Shown here: positions 15,651 through 24,915 of the stretch, piece after piece | How positions within the stretch are numbered: position 1 is the stretch's first letter | Layout of the letters: every line of letters starts with the position of its first letter | Assembly (NCBI GenBank): GCA_030428905.1 | Contig: JAUIED010000032.1 | Location: 1-38,280 of the forward strand | Reading direction: 5' to 3' | Length of the DNA: 38,280 bases | Source: Gammaproteobacteria bacterium | GTDB lineage: Bacteria; Pseudomonadota; Gammaproteobacteria; Pseudomonadales; Azotimanducaceae | Position numbers and translations under genes: made by a program | The notes under the pieces: generated by a model | Told to the model about the DNA's origin: nothing | Seen by the model: the letters and a program-made list of their open reading frames with translations, nothing else | Database searches by the model: none

Positions 15651-16520
15651 ATGGCAGACATGGAACGCCTGGCAACCGGGTATGGGCTGATCGAAGGGCC
15701 AGTGTGGAGCGATACGCTCGGGCTCGTGTTTTCGGACGTGCTTTTTGGCGGCGTATTTGCGGTGAACGACGACGGCAACGTGCAGACGGTCTTCGAGCAT
15801 CGGCGCGGCATCGGTGGCATGGCGCTGCACGAAGCTGGCGGGCTGGTGGTGAGCGGCCGCAACATCGCGCTCAAACCGTTTGATAGCGGCACCACCGTCA
15901 CGCTGCTCGAGCGCGACGAGGATGCTGGGCTCGTGGGCTTCAACGACATCACCACCGATGCCGCCGGGCGCATCTACGCAGGCGGGCTCGGCGCCTCACC
16001 AGTATTCGCCGATGGGCGCAAACCCGCCGCGGGGGATCTGTATCTGATCGATCTGGATGGCGCGAGCCGGGTGGTGGGGCGGGATGTGCAACTCACCAAC
16101 GGCCTCGGTTTCTCACCGGATGGCCGCACCCTGTATCACTCCGATTCCCGGCGCAACACGGTGTTCATGTATGCCGTGCAGGACAACGGCGACCTGGGCG
16201 AGAAGCTTGTGTTCGTCGAGACCGCGCGCGGTGTGCCCGACGGTCTGGTAGTGGCAAAAGACGGCTCGGTGTGGGTGGCACTCGCCGGTGGCGGCCACGG
16301 TGTCGCGGTGTTCGATAGCGATGGCCGCGAGCAACGCTTTGTCGAAACACCGGAACCCATGTGCACGAGCGTGTGTTTCGGCGGTGCAGACCTGCGTTCG
16401 CTCTACATCGTTACCGGTTCCGACGGCAGTGAATCCGACCGGGCCGGCAGCGTCTACCGCATGGATGCGGGGATCGGCGGAGTGCCTGTAGCGTCGGCGC
16501 GTGTGCAGGTGCCAGCCTGA
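15651..16520 (+). CDS. SMP-30/gluconolactonase-like hydrolase
   Basis: This 289-residue six-bladed beta-propeller protein carries family segments near the start (GLIEGPVWSD) and in the middle (TNGLGFSPDGRTLYHSDS, GVPDGLVVAKDG). In the family, acidic and Asn residues in these segments bind a divalent metal and open lactone rings of sugars or other compounds. There is no signal peptide, so it is cytoplasmic. A strong AAGGGGAAGG site precedes the ATG. Its stop overlaps the start of the enoyl-CoA hydratase (TGATG), so the two genes form an operon. This links lactone hydrolysis to a CoA-dependent beta-oxidation-like step. Confidence 0.9.
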   Translation: MADMERLATGYGLIEGPVWSDTLGLVFSDVLFGGVFAVNDDGNVQTVFEHRRGIGGMALHEAGGLVVSGRNIALKPFDSGTTVTLLERDEDAGLVGFNDITTDAAGRIYAGGLGASPVFADGRKPAAGDLYLIDLDGASRVVGRDVQLTNGLGFSPDGRTLYHSDSRRNTVFMYAVQDNGDLGEKLVFVETARGVPDGLVVAKDGSVWVALAGGGHGVAVFDSDGREQRFVETPEPMCTSVCFGGADLRSLYIVTGSDGSESDRAGSVYRMDAGIGGVPVASARVQVPA

Positions 16521-17308
16521 TGGTTACGCGGTTCGAGGTGCGCGATCGCGTGGCCTGGATCACCCTGGACCGGCCGCAGGCCATGAACAGCCTCAATCCC
16601 GATCTGCGCCTGGCGCTCTCAGAGCATTGGGATACGGTGGAGAACGACCCCGACATCTGGCTGGCTGTGGTTACCGGCGCCGGCGAGCGGGCATTCTGCG
16701 CCGGCGCCGATCTCAAGCATCGTGCGCAGGAGCGGGAGGCGGACGATACGCAGCGTGCGCTCTGGGCCGACATGTCAGCGCGCACGCGGCCGCTCAACGA
16801 GCGATGGGATTTCGCCAAACCGGTGATTGCGGCGGTCAACGGCTTTGCGCTCGGCGGCGGCCTCGAGCTTGCGCTGGCTTGTGACATCATCATCGCCGCC
16901 GAACACGCCGAGTTCGGCCTGCCTGAACCGCGCCGCGGCCTCATTGCGGGCGCTGCGGGCGTGCATCGGTTGCCCCGCCAGATCGGTCTAAAGGTGGCCA
17001 TGGGCTATCTGCTCACCGGCCGGCACATGACCGCCGCTCGTGCCTATGAGCTGGGTCTGGTCAACGAGGTGGTACCGGCGCAGCGCCTGACGGAGACGGT
17101 GGAGGAGTGGGTGGCCGACATTCTGCGCTGTGCGCCGCTGGCCGTGCGCGCCACCAAGCAGGCGGCCATGCAGGGGCTCGACCGGTCGCTGCCGGCGGCG
17201 TTTGCGGCGCGTTATCCGGCAGAAGAAGCGCGGCTGGTGAGTACGGATGCCCAGGAAGGCCCACGGGCGTTTGCGGAAAAGCGGCCGCCGCGCTGGCAGG
17301 GCCGTTGA
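16520..17308 (+). CDS. Enoyl-CoA hydratase/isomerase (crotonase)
   Basis: This 262-residue crotonase has both catalytic glutamates of true hydratases, 20 residues apart: Glu116 in GGGLELALACD and Glu136 in FGLPEP. The oxyanion-hole segment AFCAGADLK (about 58-66) is present. It adds water to 2-enoyl-CoA in beta-oxidation or a related degradation route. The start is coupled by TGATG to the SMP-30-like gene. The gene ends 4 bases before the convergent isoaspartyl peptidase stop. Confidence 0.93.
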   Translation: MVTRFEVRDRVAWITLDRPQAMNSLNPDLRLALSEHWDTVENDPDIWLAVVTGAGERAFCAGADLKHRAQEREADDTQRALWADMSARTRPLNERWDFAKPVIAAVNGFALGGGLELALACDIIIAAEHAEFGLPEPRRGLIAGAAGVHRLPRQIGLKVAMGYLLTGRHMTAARAYELGLVNEVVPAQRLTETVEEWVADILRCAPLAVRATKQAAMQGLDRSLPAAFAARYPAEEARLVSTDAQEGPRAFAEKRPPRWQGR

Positions 17309-17312
17309 ACCG

Positions 17313-18290
17313 TCACCGGTAGATGCCGACGTAGCGCGTGCCGTCGGGGTCGATGGCTGCGCGGTACATGCCTTCGGTGTTGAACGGCATGCTGATGTTC
17401 CCCGCGGTGTCGAGGATGATGACGCCGCCGGTGCCGCCGGCGGGCAGCAGCGTCTGGTGAATGACCTGGTGGCCGGCGGCTTCGATGGACAATCCCTTGT
17501 AGGCGACACGCGCACAGATATCGGCGGCGACGTTATAGCGGATGAAGTACTCGCCGTGGCCGGTGGCCGACACCGCGCAGCTGGCGTTGTCGGCGAAAGT
17601 GCCGGCGCCGATCAGGGGCGAGTCGCCCACTCGGCCCCAGCGCTTACCGGTCATGCCGCCGGTGGATGTGCCGGCGGCGAGGTTGCCGCGCGCATCCAGC
17701 GCCACCGCGCCCACGGTGCCGTGTTTGTCCGCTTCCGCCCGCGCCTTCGCGCGCTTGAGCGCCTCAAACCGTTCTGGTGTGTCGAAGTGACTGTTAGGCA
17801 CGATGTCGAGCCCCTGGCTTTGCGCGAACGCCTCGGCACCGGCGCCGCTCAGCAGCACGTGCGGCGAATGGTCCATGACGGCGCGGGCTGCGTGGATGGG
17901 GCTTTTGATTGTTCGCACACCAGCTACTGCGCCGGCGGCACGGGTGCGGCCCTCCATGATGCTGGCGTCCAATTCGTGGCCGCCATCCCAGGTGTACACC
18001 GCACCTACACCTGCATTGAACAGCGGCGAGGCCTCGAGGATGACGATGGCGGCGGTCACCGCGTCCACGGCGGGCGCGCCTGCGGCCAGCAGTGCATGTC
18101 CCGCTTCTACCGCTTCGCGTAGTTTGGCGGTGATGCGCTGTTCCAGGGCTTCATCGAGCTGCTCCCGGCGCATCGTGCCAGCGCCGCCGTGTACGGCGAT
18201 GGCGATCGGCGCTGCCGTACCTGCCAATGAAAGCACTGCCGGAAAAAGCGTCACGGGCAGCAGAAGTGCAGCGAGTAGTCGGCGTTTCAA
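17313..18290 (-). CDS. Exported isoaspartyl peptidase / L-asparaginase (Ntn hydrolase)
   Basis: This 325-residue threonine-type Ntn hydrolase has a signal peptide (MKRRLLAALLL..., cleavage near AGTAA) and the family N-terminus IAVHGGAG. The autocleavage site and nucleophile are in HGTVGAVA (Thr192), with a downstream substrate loop around GRVGDSPLIGAGTFAD. It cleaves isoaspartyl dipeptides and L-asparagine after self-processing. The start is a TTG at 18290 supported by GGAGG 6 bases upstream. It is divergent from the gamma-glutamyltransferase-like gene with only about 26-38 bases between starts, so the two exported Ntn hydrolases probably share a control region. Confidence 0.92.
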   Translation of the reverse strand: MKRRLLAALLLPVTLFPAVLSLAGTAAPIAIAVHGGAGTMRREQLDEALEQRITAKLREAVEAGHALLAAGAPAVDAVTAAIVILEASPLFNAGVGAVYTWDGGHELDASIMEGRTRAAGAVAGVRTIKSPIHAARAVMDHSPHVLLSGAGAEAFAQSQGLDIVPNSHFDTPERFEALKRAKARAEADKHGTVGAVALDARGNLAAGTSTGGMTGKRWGRVGDSPLIGAGTFADNASCAVSATGHGEYFIRYNVAADICARVAYKGLSIEAAGHQVIHQTLLPAGGTGGVIILDTAGNISMPFNTEGMYRAAIDPDGTRYVGIYR

Positions 18291-18328
18291 CTGGAGCCTC
18301 CGATAGCGATGGCGCTATGCTGGCGCAC

Positions 18329-20197
18329 ATGAAGCGCATCGTCATCCTCTCCGTGATGTTCTTCGCCGGGTGTTGCCACTCAGCGTGGTCGCATGCCGAC
18401 ACCGTAAAACCCATCCTGTACGGCACCCATTGGGTCGCCATCACCGGCAAACCGCTGGCGGCCACTGCGGGAGCGCGCATCTTCGAGCAGGGTGGCAATG
18501 CGGTAGATGCTGCCTGTGCCATGCTCGCCGCCACCTCAACCATGTTCGACGTGCTCAGTTGGGGCGGTGAAACCCAAGCGCTGATCTATCACCCAGGAGA
18601 GCAGCGGGTGATTGCCATCAACGGCCTGGGCGTGGCGCCGAGCGGTGCAACGCCGGAATACTTCACCAGCCGCGGCATGGCGCAACCACCCGAGTACGGG
18701 CCATTGGCGGCGGTGACCCCCGGCACGCCTGGCGCGCTGCTGGTCATGTTGGCGGAGTACGGCACGCTATCGTTGGCTCAGGTGCTCGCGCCGGCATTGA
18801 CGCTTGCGCGCGGCTACCCCATGGAGGCGCAGACGGCGGATTCCATCGAGCGCAACAAGACCCATATCCGGCAGTGGCCCTACTCACGAACGCTGTTTCT
18901 GGTGCACGAAGGCGAGGCGCGGGAAGCGCCGCAGGCGGGCGAGATTTTTCGCCAGCCGGATCTGGCTGCCACCCTGGAGAAGTTGATTGCCGCGGAAGCG
19001 CAGGCGCGGGCGGCAGGTGCCGACCGCAAAACCGCCATCCATGCAGCCTACAAGCGCTTCTACGAAGGCGACATCGCTCGCGAGTTTGTTCGCGCATCGC
19101 AGGAAATGGGCGGTCTGCACACGCTGGAAGATCTGGCTGACTGGCAAGTGCATATCGAAGCGCCGCTCCGCGGGACCTATCGTGATCTGGACGTGTACAA
19201 GCTCGACACCTGGGTGCAGGGCGCTGCCATGCTTCAGGCGCTGAATCTGGCTGAGCAGGTGGATCTGCCGGCCATGGGGTACAACAGCGCAAACTACATC
19301 CATACCCTCTACCAGATGCAGAACATGGCGTTTGCGGACCGTGATTTCTACTACGGCGACCCGCGGCATCCGCCGGCTGAGCCGGTGGAGGGACTTCTGT
19401 CGAAAGCTTACGCGCGCGCTCGCTGGCAGGCGTTTGATCCCGAGCGCAATGATCCTTCCGTCAAACCCGGCGATCCCTACCGCTTCCAGAAAGGCAGCAA
19501 TCCGTTTCTCAACCTGCTCGACAAGTGGACCAACGTGGCCGATCCGGACCGCGGCGCCATGCCACCGTGGCAGCAGGCGAGAATCGACACTGCCGACCAC
19601 GAACGCAGTTTTCTCGCAGGCACCACCACCGTTCAGGCGGCCGATGCGCAGGGCTGGGTGGTATCCATGACGCCGTCTGGCGGCTGGATCCCAGCGGTGA
19701 TTGCCGGCCGCACGGGCATCGGTATGAGTCAGCGCATGCAAAGTTTTGTGCTCGATGCGAAGGAAAACCCCTACAACGTGGTGGCACCCGGCAAGCGGCC
19801 GCGGGCAACGCTCACGCCCACGCTGGTGCTGAAAAACGGCAAGCCGTGGCTGTCCGCGGCGGTGCAGGGTGGCGACATCCAGGACCAGGTGCAGTTCCAG
19901 ATGATGCTTGCAATGACCGAGTTCGGCATGAACGTGCAGGAAGCCGTGGAGGCGCCGCACTTCTGGAGCTATCAGATGCGCGACAGCTTCGGTGACCATC
20001 GCGCGGTGCCCGGGCGTATACTGCTGCGCGACGACTTGCCGGCGTGGACCAGGAAGCGTCTCCAAGCCATGGGATACGACATACATACACGGGCGCTCAC
20101 GTCCGGGCCAATCAATGCGATCTACTTCGATCAGATGAGCGGGGTGATGCAAGGGGGAAGCAGCAATTTTGGCGAAGACTACGGTATTGCCTGGTAG
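18329..20197 (+). CDS. Gamma-glutamyltransferase family Ntn hydrolase, exported
   Basis: This 622-residue protein has an N-terminal signal sequence (MKRIVILSVMFFAGCC..., possibly a lipoprotein site at the first Cys). The family opening is GGNAVDAACAM (about 54-64). The small-subunit start aligns at Thr432 in GTTTVQAADAQG; classical enzymes have TTH there, so the His is replaced by Thr. The C-terminal part contains TPTLVLKNGKP and GGSSNFGEDYG. Its length fits a complete precursor cleaved into about 431 and 191 residues. It may hydrolyse gamma-glutamyl or other amide bonds in the periplasm. The start is uncertain: ATG 18329 or ATG 18317, neither with a strong ribosome-binding site. The subtilase gene follows 19 bases later. 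Confidence 0.85.
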   Translation: MKRIVILSVMFFAGCCHSAWSHADTVKPILYGTHWVAITGKPLAATAGARIFEQGGNAVDAACAMLAATSTMFDVLSWGGETQALIYHPGEQRVIAINGLGVAPSGATPEYFTSRGMAQPPEYGPLAAVTPGTPGALLVMLAEYGTLSLAQVLAPALTLARGYPMEAQTADSIERNKTHIRQWPYSRTLFLVHEGEAREAPQAGEIFRQPDLAATLEKLIAAEAQARAAGADRKTAIHAAYKRFYEGDIAREFVRASQEMGGLHTLEDLADWQVHIEAPLRGTYRDLDVYKLDTWVQGAAMLQALNLAEQVDLPAMGYNSANYIHTLYQMQNMAFADRDFYYGDPRHPPAEPVEGLLSKAYARARWQAFDPERNDPSVKPGDPYRFQKGSNPFLNLLDKWTNVADPDRGAMPPWQQARIDTADHERSFLAGTTTVQAADAQGWVVSMTPSGGWIPAVIAGRTGIGMSQRMQSFVLDAKENPYNVVAPGKRPRATLTPTLVLKNGKPWLSAAVQGGDIQDQVQFQMMLAMTEFGMNVQEAVEAPHFWSYQMRDSFGDHRAVPGRILLRDDLPAWTRKRLQAMGYDIHTRALTSGPINAIYFDQMSGVMQGGSSNFGEDYGIAW

Positions 20198-20216
20198 CAG
20201 GCGTTCGCATGGGTCA

Positions 20217-23200
20217 GTGAAGATCTTCATCTGCGGCATGTTGCTGCTCGCTGGCAGCGTCGTTCACGCGGGCATCGAAGTCGGTACCGGCGCTCCTGGA
20301 CGGGAGCTGGTTTCCATACCGGCAGACAAAGCTGCCCTGATAACGAGCATCGGTGGTCGTAAAGCGTCTGCAATGGGCGTCATTGCCCGCATGGCGGTGA
20401 AAGATTTTGCCCGCGCCTCGGCACTCGCGGCGCCAACGCTGCAGCGGGCCGATGTGCAGGTGGATGTGCGTTTTGCGCGCATCCCCGGCCTTGTGCGTCT
20501 GCTGCGTAAGGGGGCCCCTGCGGACAAAGCGCAAAGCGCCGACCTTCTCGAGCTCATTGCCGAACTCAAGGCCAGCGGTCTGTTCGAGTACGTGGAACCG
20601 GATTGGCAGGTGCACGCGCTGCAGGAACCGAACGACACGGCCTACCTGGATGGCACGCTATGGGGGCTTCGTAATACCGGTCAGGCAGGCGGTACCGCCG
20701 GAATCGACATCAACCCGGTGCCCGCGTGGGCGACAACCACCGGCACGCAAGACGTGGTCGTGGGGGTAATCGACAGCGGCATCCGCTACACCCATCAGGA
20801 TCTGGCCGACAATATGTGGGTCAACCCCGGCGAGGTTGCCGGCAACGGTGTCGACGACGACGGTAACGGCTACATCGATGACGTGCATGGGATCAACGCC
20901 ATCGACGGCAGCGGTGATCCGGACGATGACAACAACCACGGTACCCATGTAGCAGGCACCATCGCGGCGACAGGCTTCAACGGCAGCGCGCATGTTGGTG
21001 TGGCGTACAACACACGGCTAATGGGGCTTAAGTTTCTGGCGGCCGACGGCAGTGGCAGCACATCGGATGCCATCCGCTGCATCGAGTATGCCATCGCCCA
21101 CGGTGCCGACGTGCTGAACAACAGTTGGGGCGGTGGCGGCTTCAGCCAGGCGCTGGCCGATGCCATCGAGGCGGCCAACCAGGCCGGCATTCTGTTTCTT
21201 GCGGCTGCAGGTAACAGCACCTCGGACAACGACTCGACGCCGTCCTATCCCTCCAATTACGAGAGCGCCAACGTCATCGCCGTTGCGGCGATCGACCGCG
21301 CCGGAGCGCTGGCGGATTTCTCGAGCTACGGGTCAACCACGGTGGATATCGCCGCACCAGGTGTTGCCATCTACTCCAGCACTGCGGCCTCAGACAGCAG
21401 CTACGCATCGTTCAATGGCACCAGCATGGCGACGCCGCATGTCGCTGGCGTGGCGGCGCTGCTGCGCAGCGCCTACCCCGGTGCGGGCATCACGGAGTTG
21501 CGCAATCGCCTGCTGATTGCCGCGACGCCGTTGCCCTCCTTGGCGGGCCGTGTGGCCACTGGCGGCATGGTCAACGCAGGTGCGGCAATGGCTCTGAGCG
21601 CCGACGGCGTGTTGGAGATTGCTGCCTCCGCCCCACCTATCGAGGTCGGCGAGCAGGCTGCAGTGGCGGTGACCGTTACCGACCTTTTTGCGGTAACGAA
21701 TGCCACCGTCAACGGAAACTTCAATGGTGGTGCGTCGAGCGCCTTTCTGGATGATGGCAGCTCGCCGGATCAGGCGGCGGGTGATGGCGTGTATACGGCG
21801 GTGTTGCAGGCACCTTCGGCTGGTAACAGCGTCACGCTCAACGTATCGGTGAGCGCACCAGGAAAACAGGCTGCTTCACGTAGTTTTCAGTTGCCGTTGA
21901 TATCGCCTCCCGCGAACGACGACTTCGAAAATCGCATCGTGTTGTCTGCTGATTCCACCAGTACACAAGGCACCAACGAGCTCGCATCGCGGCAGAACGG
22001 TGAGCCCACCAATCCGTCAGTCGCCGGTGGTAGAACCGTTTGGTGGCAGTGGACGGCGCCCAGCTCAGGCGGGGAAGTGACCCTATCCACCGCCGGAAGC
22101 GATTTCGACACCACGCTTGCGGTGTATCAGGGAACATCACTTGCCAACCTCACGCTGATAGAAGCCAACGACGACTCCGGCGGGTTGCAGAGCGCGGTCA
22201 CTTTCCCGGCGGCAGCCAGCCAGGTTTACCACGTGCAGGTTGATGGGTACTCCGGCAGAACCGGCAATGTACAACTCAACTATCCGGCTTCCAGCGGCGG
22301 CCCGGCCATCACCGAGCAGCCCACGGATCAGACCGTGCTGGTTGGAGGAACGTTTGCACTTAGCGTAGCTGCCACTGGAGCTGCACCGCTCAGCTATCAG
22401 TGGATTCGCCCCGACCAGGGCGATGCTTCGATACCCGGTGCGGACGAACCGACCTACAGCGTCGCATCCGCTGGCGAAGACGATCAGGGCTCCTATGCAG
22501 TGATCGTTTCCAACGCAGAAGGGCAGGCGCGCAGTGCGACCGTGTTTGTGGCGGTGGAGCAGGTGGGTGTGTTGCCGGCCAACGATGAGTTCGGCAATGG
22601 TGAGGGGTTGCCTGGTGACAATGGCCGCGTTGTCGCAGCCAACGGCAGGGCCACGGGAGAAGCGGGCGAGCCGAACCACGCTGGTGGGGCCGCTCCGCTG
22701 AATTCTCTCTGGTACCGCTGGACTGCGTCGGGGCCCGGGACTTTACGGGTGGATACCGTCGGTAGCGACTTCGATACGGTGCTGGCGATCTACACCGGAA
22801 ACACTGTCGGTGCGCTTACACAGCGAGCAGCGAATGACGACGCCGTCGGGCTGCAGAGCGCAGTGACGTTGCCTGTGGTTGCCGGCGTCACCTATCACAT
22901 CGCGGTGGACGGATTCTCTGATCGAACCGGGCAGGTGATTCTCAACTACGCGGTGGATGACGGATCCGTGCCTGACAACGATGATTTCGCAGACCGTTTG
23001 CCGCTCAACGGCACCACGGCCACCGGCCGCAACACCAGCGCCACCGGGGAAAACGGCGAACCCAATCACGCTGGTGTATCCGCGCCGCTAGCCTCGGTGT
23101 GGTGGAGCTGGCAGGCACCCAGCGATGGCACGGTTGTGTTCGATACCATCGGCAGCAATTTCGATACAACGCTCGCGGTGTACACCGGTGCGAGCGTCGC

Positions 23201-23696
23201 GGGCTTGAACCTCATGGCAGCCAACGACGACTCGAACGGGCGGCAGAGCCAGGTCGGCTTTCAGGCGACTGCGGGTACCGCCTACGCCATAGCAGTGGAT
23301 GGGTATGCCAGCGCTCAAGGCAGCATCCAGCTGCGCGTGGCATTCACCTCATCGGGTCCCGACGGCGACGGTGATGGCGTGACAGACGATGTCGACAACT
23401 GTCCCGAGGTCGCCAATGCGGGCCAGGCAGACAACGATGGGGATGGCGTCGGCAACGTGTGCGACGCCTTTCCGACCAACCCGCAGGAGTGGGCAGATTC
23501 CGACGGCGATGGCACCGGCGACAATCTCGAAATACGGGACTGCACTTCCGGGGCGCCGCCCGGCATCGTCTGCCGGCGTTGGACTCACGCCGCCCCGCAG
23601 CCGCCCGCTTCCGGTGTTGTCAACGCACCGCCTGAACGGGACTGGCTGCCGTGGCTCGACGATTTCTTGCGACGGCTGGCTGGACTGCTGCCCTGA
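20217..23696 (+). CDS. Secreted subtilisin-like (S8) protease, multidomain
   Basis: This 1159-residue protein starts with a signal peptide (GTG start at 20217, MKIFICGMLLLAGSVVHA). A propeptide runs to about residue 140. The S8 domain carries Asp186 in VIDSGI, His241 in NHGTHVAG and Ser403 in GTSMATPHV, so the triad is intact. Then come a beta-sandwich segment, three similar PPC-like modules (about 563-689, 785-912, 918-1041), an Ig-like domain between the first two, and thrombospondin type 3-like calcium repeats (about 1047-1108, DGDGV...DNCP). There is no membrane anchor or sorting signal at the C-terminus. It digests extracellular protein; the modules probably bind substrate or stabilise the enzyme. 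It is likely co-transcribed with the GGT-like gene. Confidence 0.93.
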   Translation: MKIFICGMLLLAGSVVHAGIEVGTGAPGRELVSIPADKAALITSIGGRKASAMGVIARMAVKDFARASALAAPTLQRADVQVDVRFARIPGLVRLLRKGAPADKAQSADLLELIAELKASGLFEYVEPDWQVHALQEPNDTAYLDGTLWGLRNTGQAGGTAGIDINPVPAWATTTGTQDVVVGVIDSGIRYTHQDLADNMWVNPGEVAGNGVDDDGNGYIDDVHGINAIDGSGDPDDDNNHGTHVAGTIAATGFNGSAHVGVAYNTRLMGLKFLAADGSGSTSDAIRCIEYAIAHGADVLNNSWGGGGFSQALADAIEAANQAGILFLAAAGNSTSDNDSTPSYPSNYESANVIAVAAIDRAGALADFSSYGSTTVDIAAPGVAIYSSTAASDSSYASFNGTSMATPHVAGVAALLRSAYPGAGITELRNRLLIAATPLPSLAGRVATGGMVNAGAAMALSADGVLEIAASAPPIEVGEQAAVAVTVTDLFAVTNATVNGNFNGGASSAFLDDGSSPDQAAGDGVYTAVLQAPSAGNSVTLNVSVSAPGKQAASRSFQLPLISPPANDDFENRIVLSADSTSTQGTNELASRQNGEPTNPSVAGGRTVWWQWTAPSSGGEVTLSTAGSDFDTTLAVYQGTSLANLTLIEANDDSGGLQSAVTFPAAASQVYHVQVDGYSGRTGNVQLNYPASSGGPAITEQPTDQTVLVGGTFALSVAATGAAPLSYQWIRPDQGDASIPGADEPTYSVASAGEDDQGSYAVIVSNAEGQARSATVFVAVEQVGVLPANDEFGNGEGLPGDNGRVVAANGRATGEAGEPNHAGGAAPLNSLWYRWTASGPGTLRVDTVGSDFDTVLAIYTGNTVGALTQRAANDDAVGLQSAVTLPVVAGVTYHIAVDGFSDRTGQVILNYAVDDGSVPDNDDFADRLPLNGTTATGRNTSATGENGEPNHAGVSAPLASVWWSWQAPSDGTVVFDTIGSNFDTTLAVYTGASVAGLNLMAANDDSNGRQSQVGFQATAGTAYAIAVDGYASAQGSIQLRVAFTSSGPDGDGDGVTDDVDNCPEVANAGQADNDGDGVGNVCDAFPTNPQEWADSDGDGTGDNLEIRDCTSGAPPGIVCRRWTHAAPQPPASGVVNAPPERDWLPWLDDFLRRLAGLLP

Positions 23697-23760
23697 AGGC
23701 CAAGCGTTGCAGCGGACGTATGCAGGGTTACACTGGCCAGGGGAGCGTATCGGGGCGAAC

Positions 23761-24105
23761 GTGTCTGAGTTGATTCCATTGATCTCCATCGCCGACCTCG
23801 GCGAAGGCGAGATGATCGCGGGACGGGTGGGCAGCACCGACGTGCTGCTCTGCCAGGTGGAGGGGCGCTTCTACGCGATGGAAGACCTGTGCAGCCATGC
23901 GCGTCAGAAACTCTCCACCGGTCGGCTGCGTGGACATGAGCTTCAGTGCCCGCTGCACGGTGCGCGGTTCGATGTGCGCAGCGGCGCTTGTACGGCGCCG
24001 CCGGCGAACCTCCCCATAAAGACGTTTCCAGTCACGCTGGAAGGCGGTAAGGTTTGCGTAACGATTTTGGAACGTGGTTCAGACGAGCGAACGCTGCAGT
24101 TCTGA
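23761..24105 (+). CDS. Rieske-type [2Fe-2S] ferredoxin
   Basis: This small 114-residue protein has both Rieske ligand pairs, CSH in LCSHARQKL and CPLH in QCPLHGARFD, and no other domain, so it is an electron-carrier ferredoxin of the bedD/nirD type. I chose the GTG at 23761 because the conserved sequence begins right after it (MSELIPLISIADL). It is preceded by a weak GGGGC site. It lies 64 bases after the protease and 47 bases before an SDR gene. It could feed electrons to an oxygenase, for example the P450 or another enzyme outside the window; the partner is not evident. Confidence 0.9.
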   Translation: MSELIPLISIADLGEGEMIAGRVGSTDVLLCQVEGRFYAMEDLCSHARQKLSTGRLRGHELQCPLHGARFDVRSGACTAPPANLPIKTFPVTLEGGKVCVTILERGSDERTLQF

Positions 24106-24152
24106 GCTGCGACCACGAACGCGATTGAGACTATTGGACTAGAGAGGACACT

Positions 24153-24911
24153 ATGGATCTGAGACTGAAAGGCGGTAAGGCACTCATCACTGGGGCAACG
24201 CGAGGCATCGGCCGGGCGATTGCAGAGGCGTTTGCGGACGAAGGCTGCAACGTTGCCATCTGCTCGCGCACTCAGGAGTCGGTGGACGAGGCGGTCGCCG
24301 CACTGTCCGCCAAGGGCGTGAAAGTGTTCGGCCAGGCGGTGGATGTGGGCGACGGCGATGCACTGAAGGCGTGGGTCGACGCTTCCGCCGAAGCGCTCGG
24401 CGGCATCGACACCATCGTTTCCAACGTGTCAGGCGGCAACGCACCGGGCGAAGAGGGCTGGCGGCGTATTTTCGAGCACGACGTGCTGGGAGCGGTTCGT
24501 CTCGTCGAAGCAGGCCTGCCGCATCTGGAGAAGTCCGACAATGCCAGCATCGTCAACATCTCTACCACTGCGGCGCTTGAGAAGTTCATGCAAGCTGGCC
24601 CTTACAACGCGCTCAAGGGTGCGCTGCTGCAATACTCCGGCGCCCTGGCGCAGGACCTCGCGCCGAAGGGTATCCGCGTGAATGCGGTGAGCCCGGGCCC
24701 GATCTTCATCGAGGGCGGCTCCTGGGACAAGATCAAGCAGCACATGACGGCGCTTTACGATGCTACGGTGGCGGACATCCCTGCCGGGCGTATGGGTTCC
24801 GCGCAGGAGATTGCTGATCAGGTGGTGTTCCTGTCGAGCCCGCGTGCTGCATTCACGACGGCGACCAACATCGTCATCGACGGCGGCTTCACCAAGCGCA
24901 TTCAGTTCTGA
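24153..24911 (+). CDS. Short-chain dehydrogenase/reductase (SDR)
   Basis: This 252-residue classical SDR has the cofactor motif TGATRGIG (13-20), the catalytic Tyr151 and Lys155 in YNALK, a Ser/Thr pair at 137-139 and the C-terminal IVIDGGF. It is NAD(P)-dependent and oxidises or reduces a hydroxy/keto group. A GAGAGGA site precedes the ATG. The next gene begins 4 bases after its stop, so it belongs to the 23761-28534 gene array. The structural NAG motif is replaced by NVSGG (91-95), a small deviation seen in some SDRs. Confidence 0.92.
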   Translation: MDLRLKGGKALITGATRGIGRAIAEAFADEGCNVAICSRTQESVDEAVAALSAKGVKVFGQAVDVGDGDALKAWVDASAEALGGIDTIVSNVSGGNAPGEEGWRRIFEHDVLGAVRLVEAGLPHLEKSDNASIVNISTTAALEKFMQAGPYNALKGALLQYSGALAQDLAPKGIRVNAVSPGPIFIEGGSWDKIKQHMTALYDATVADIPAGRMGSAQEIADQVVFLSSPRAAFTTATNIVIDGGFTKRIQF

Positions 24912-24915
24912 CGTC

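Noticed and set aside
18884-20239. Minus-strand open frame of 451 codons opposite the GGT-like gene
   Set aside because: Shadow frame without motifs, spanning the end of a well-supported gene.
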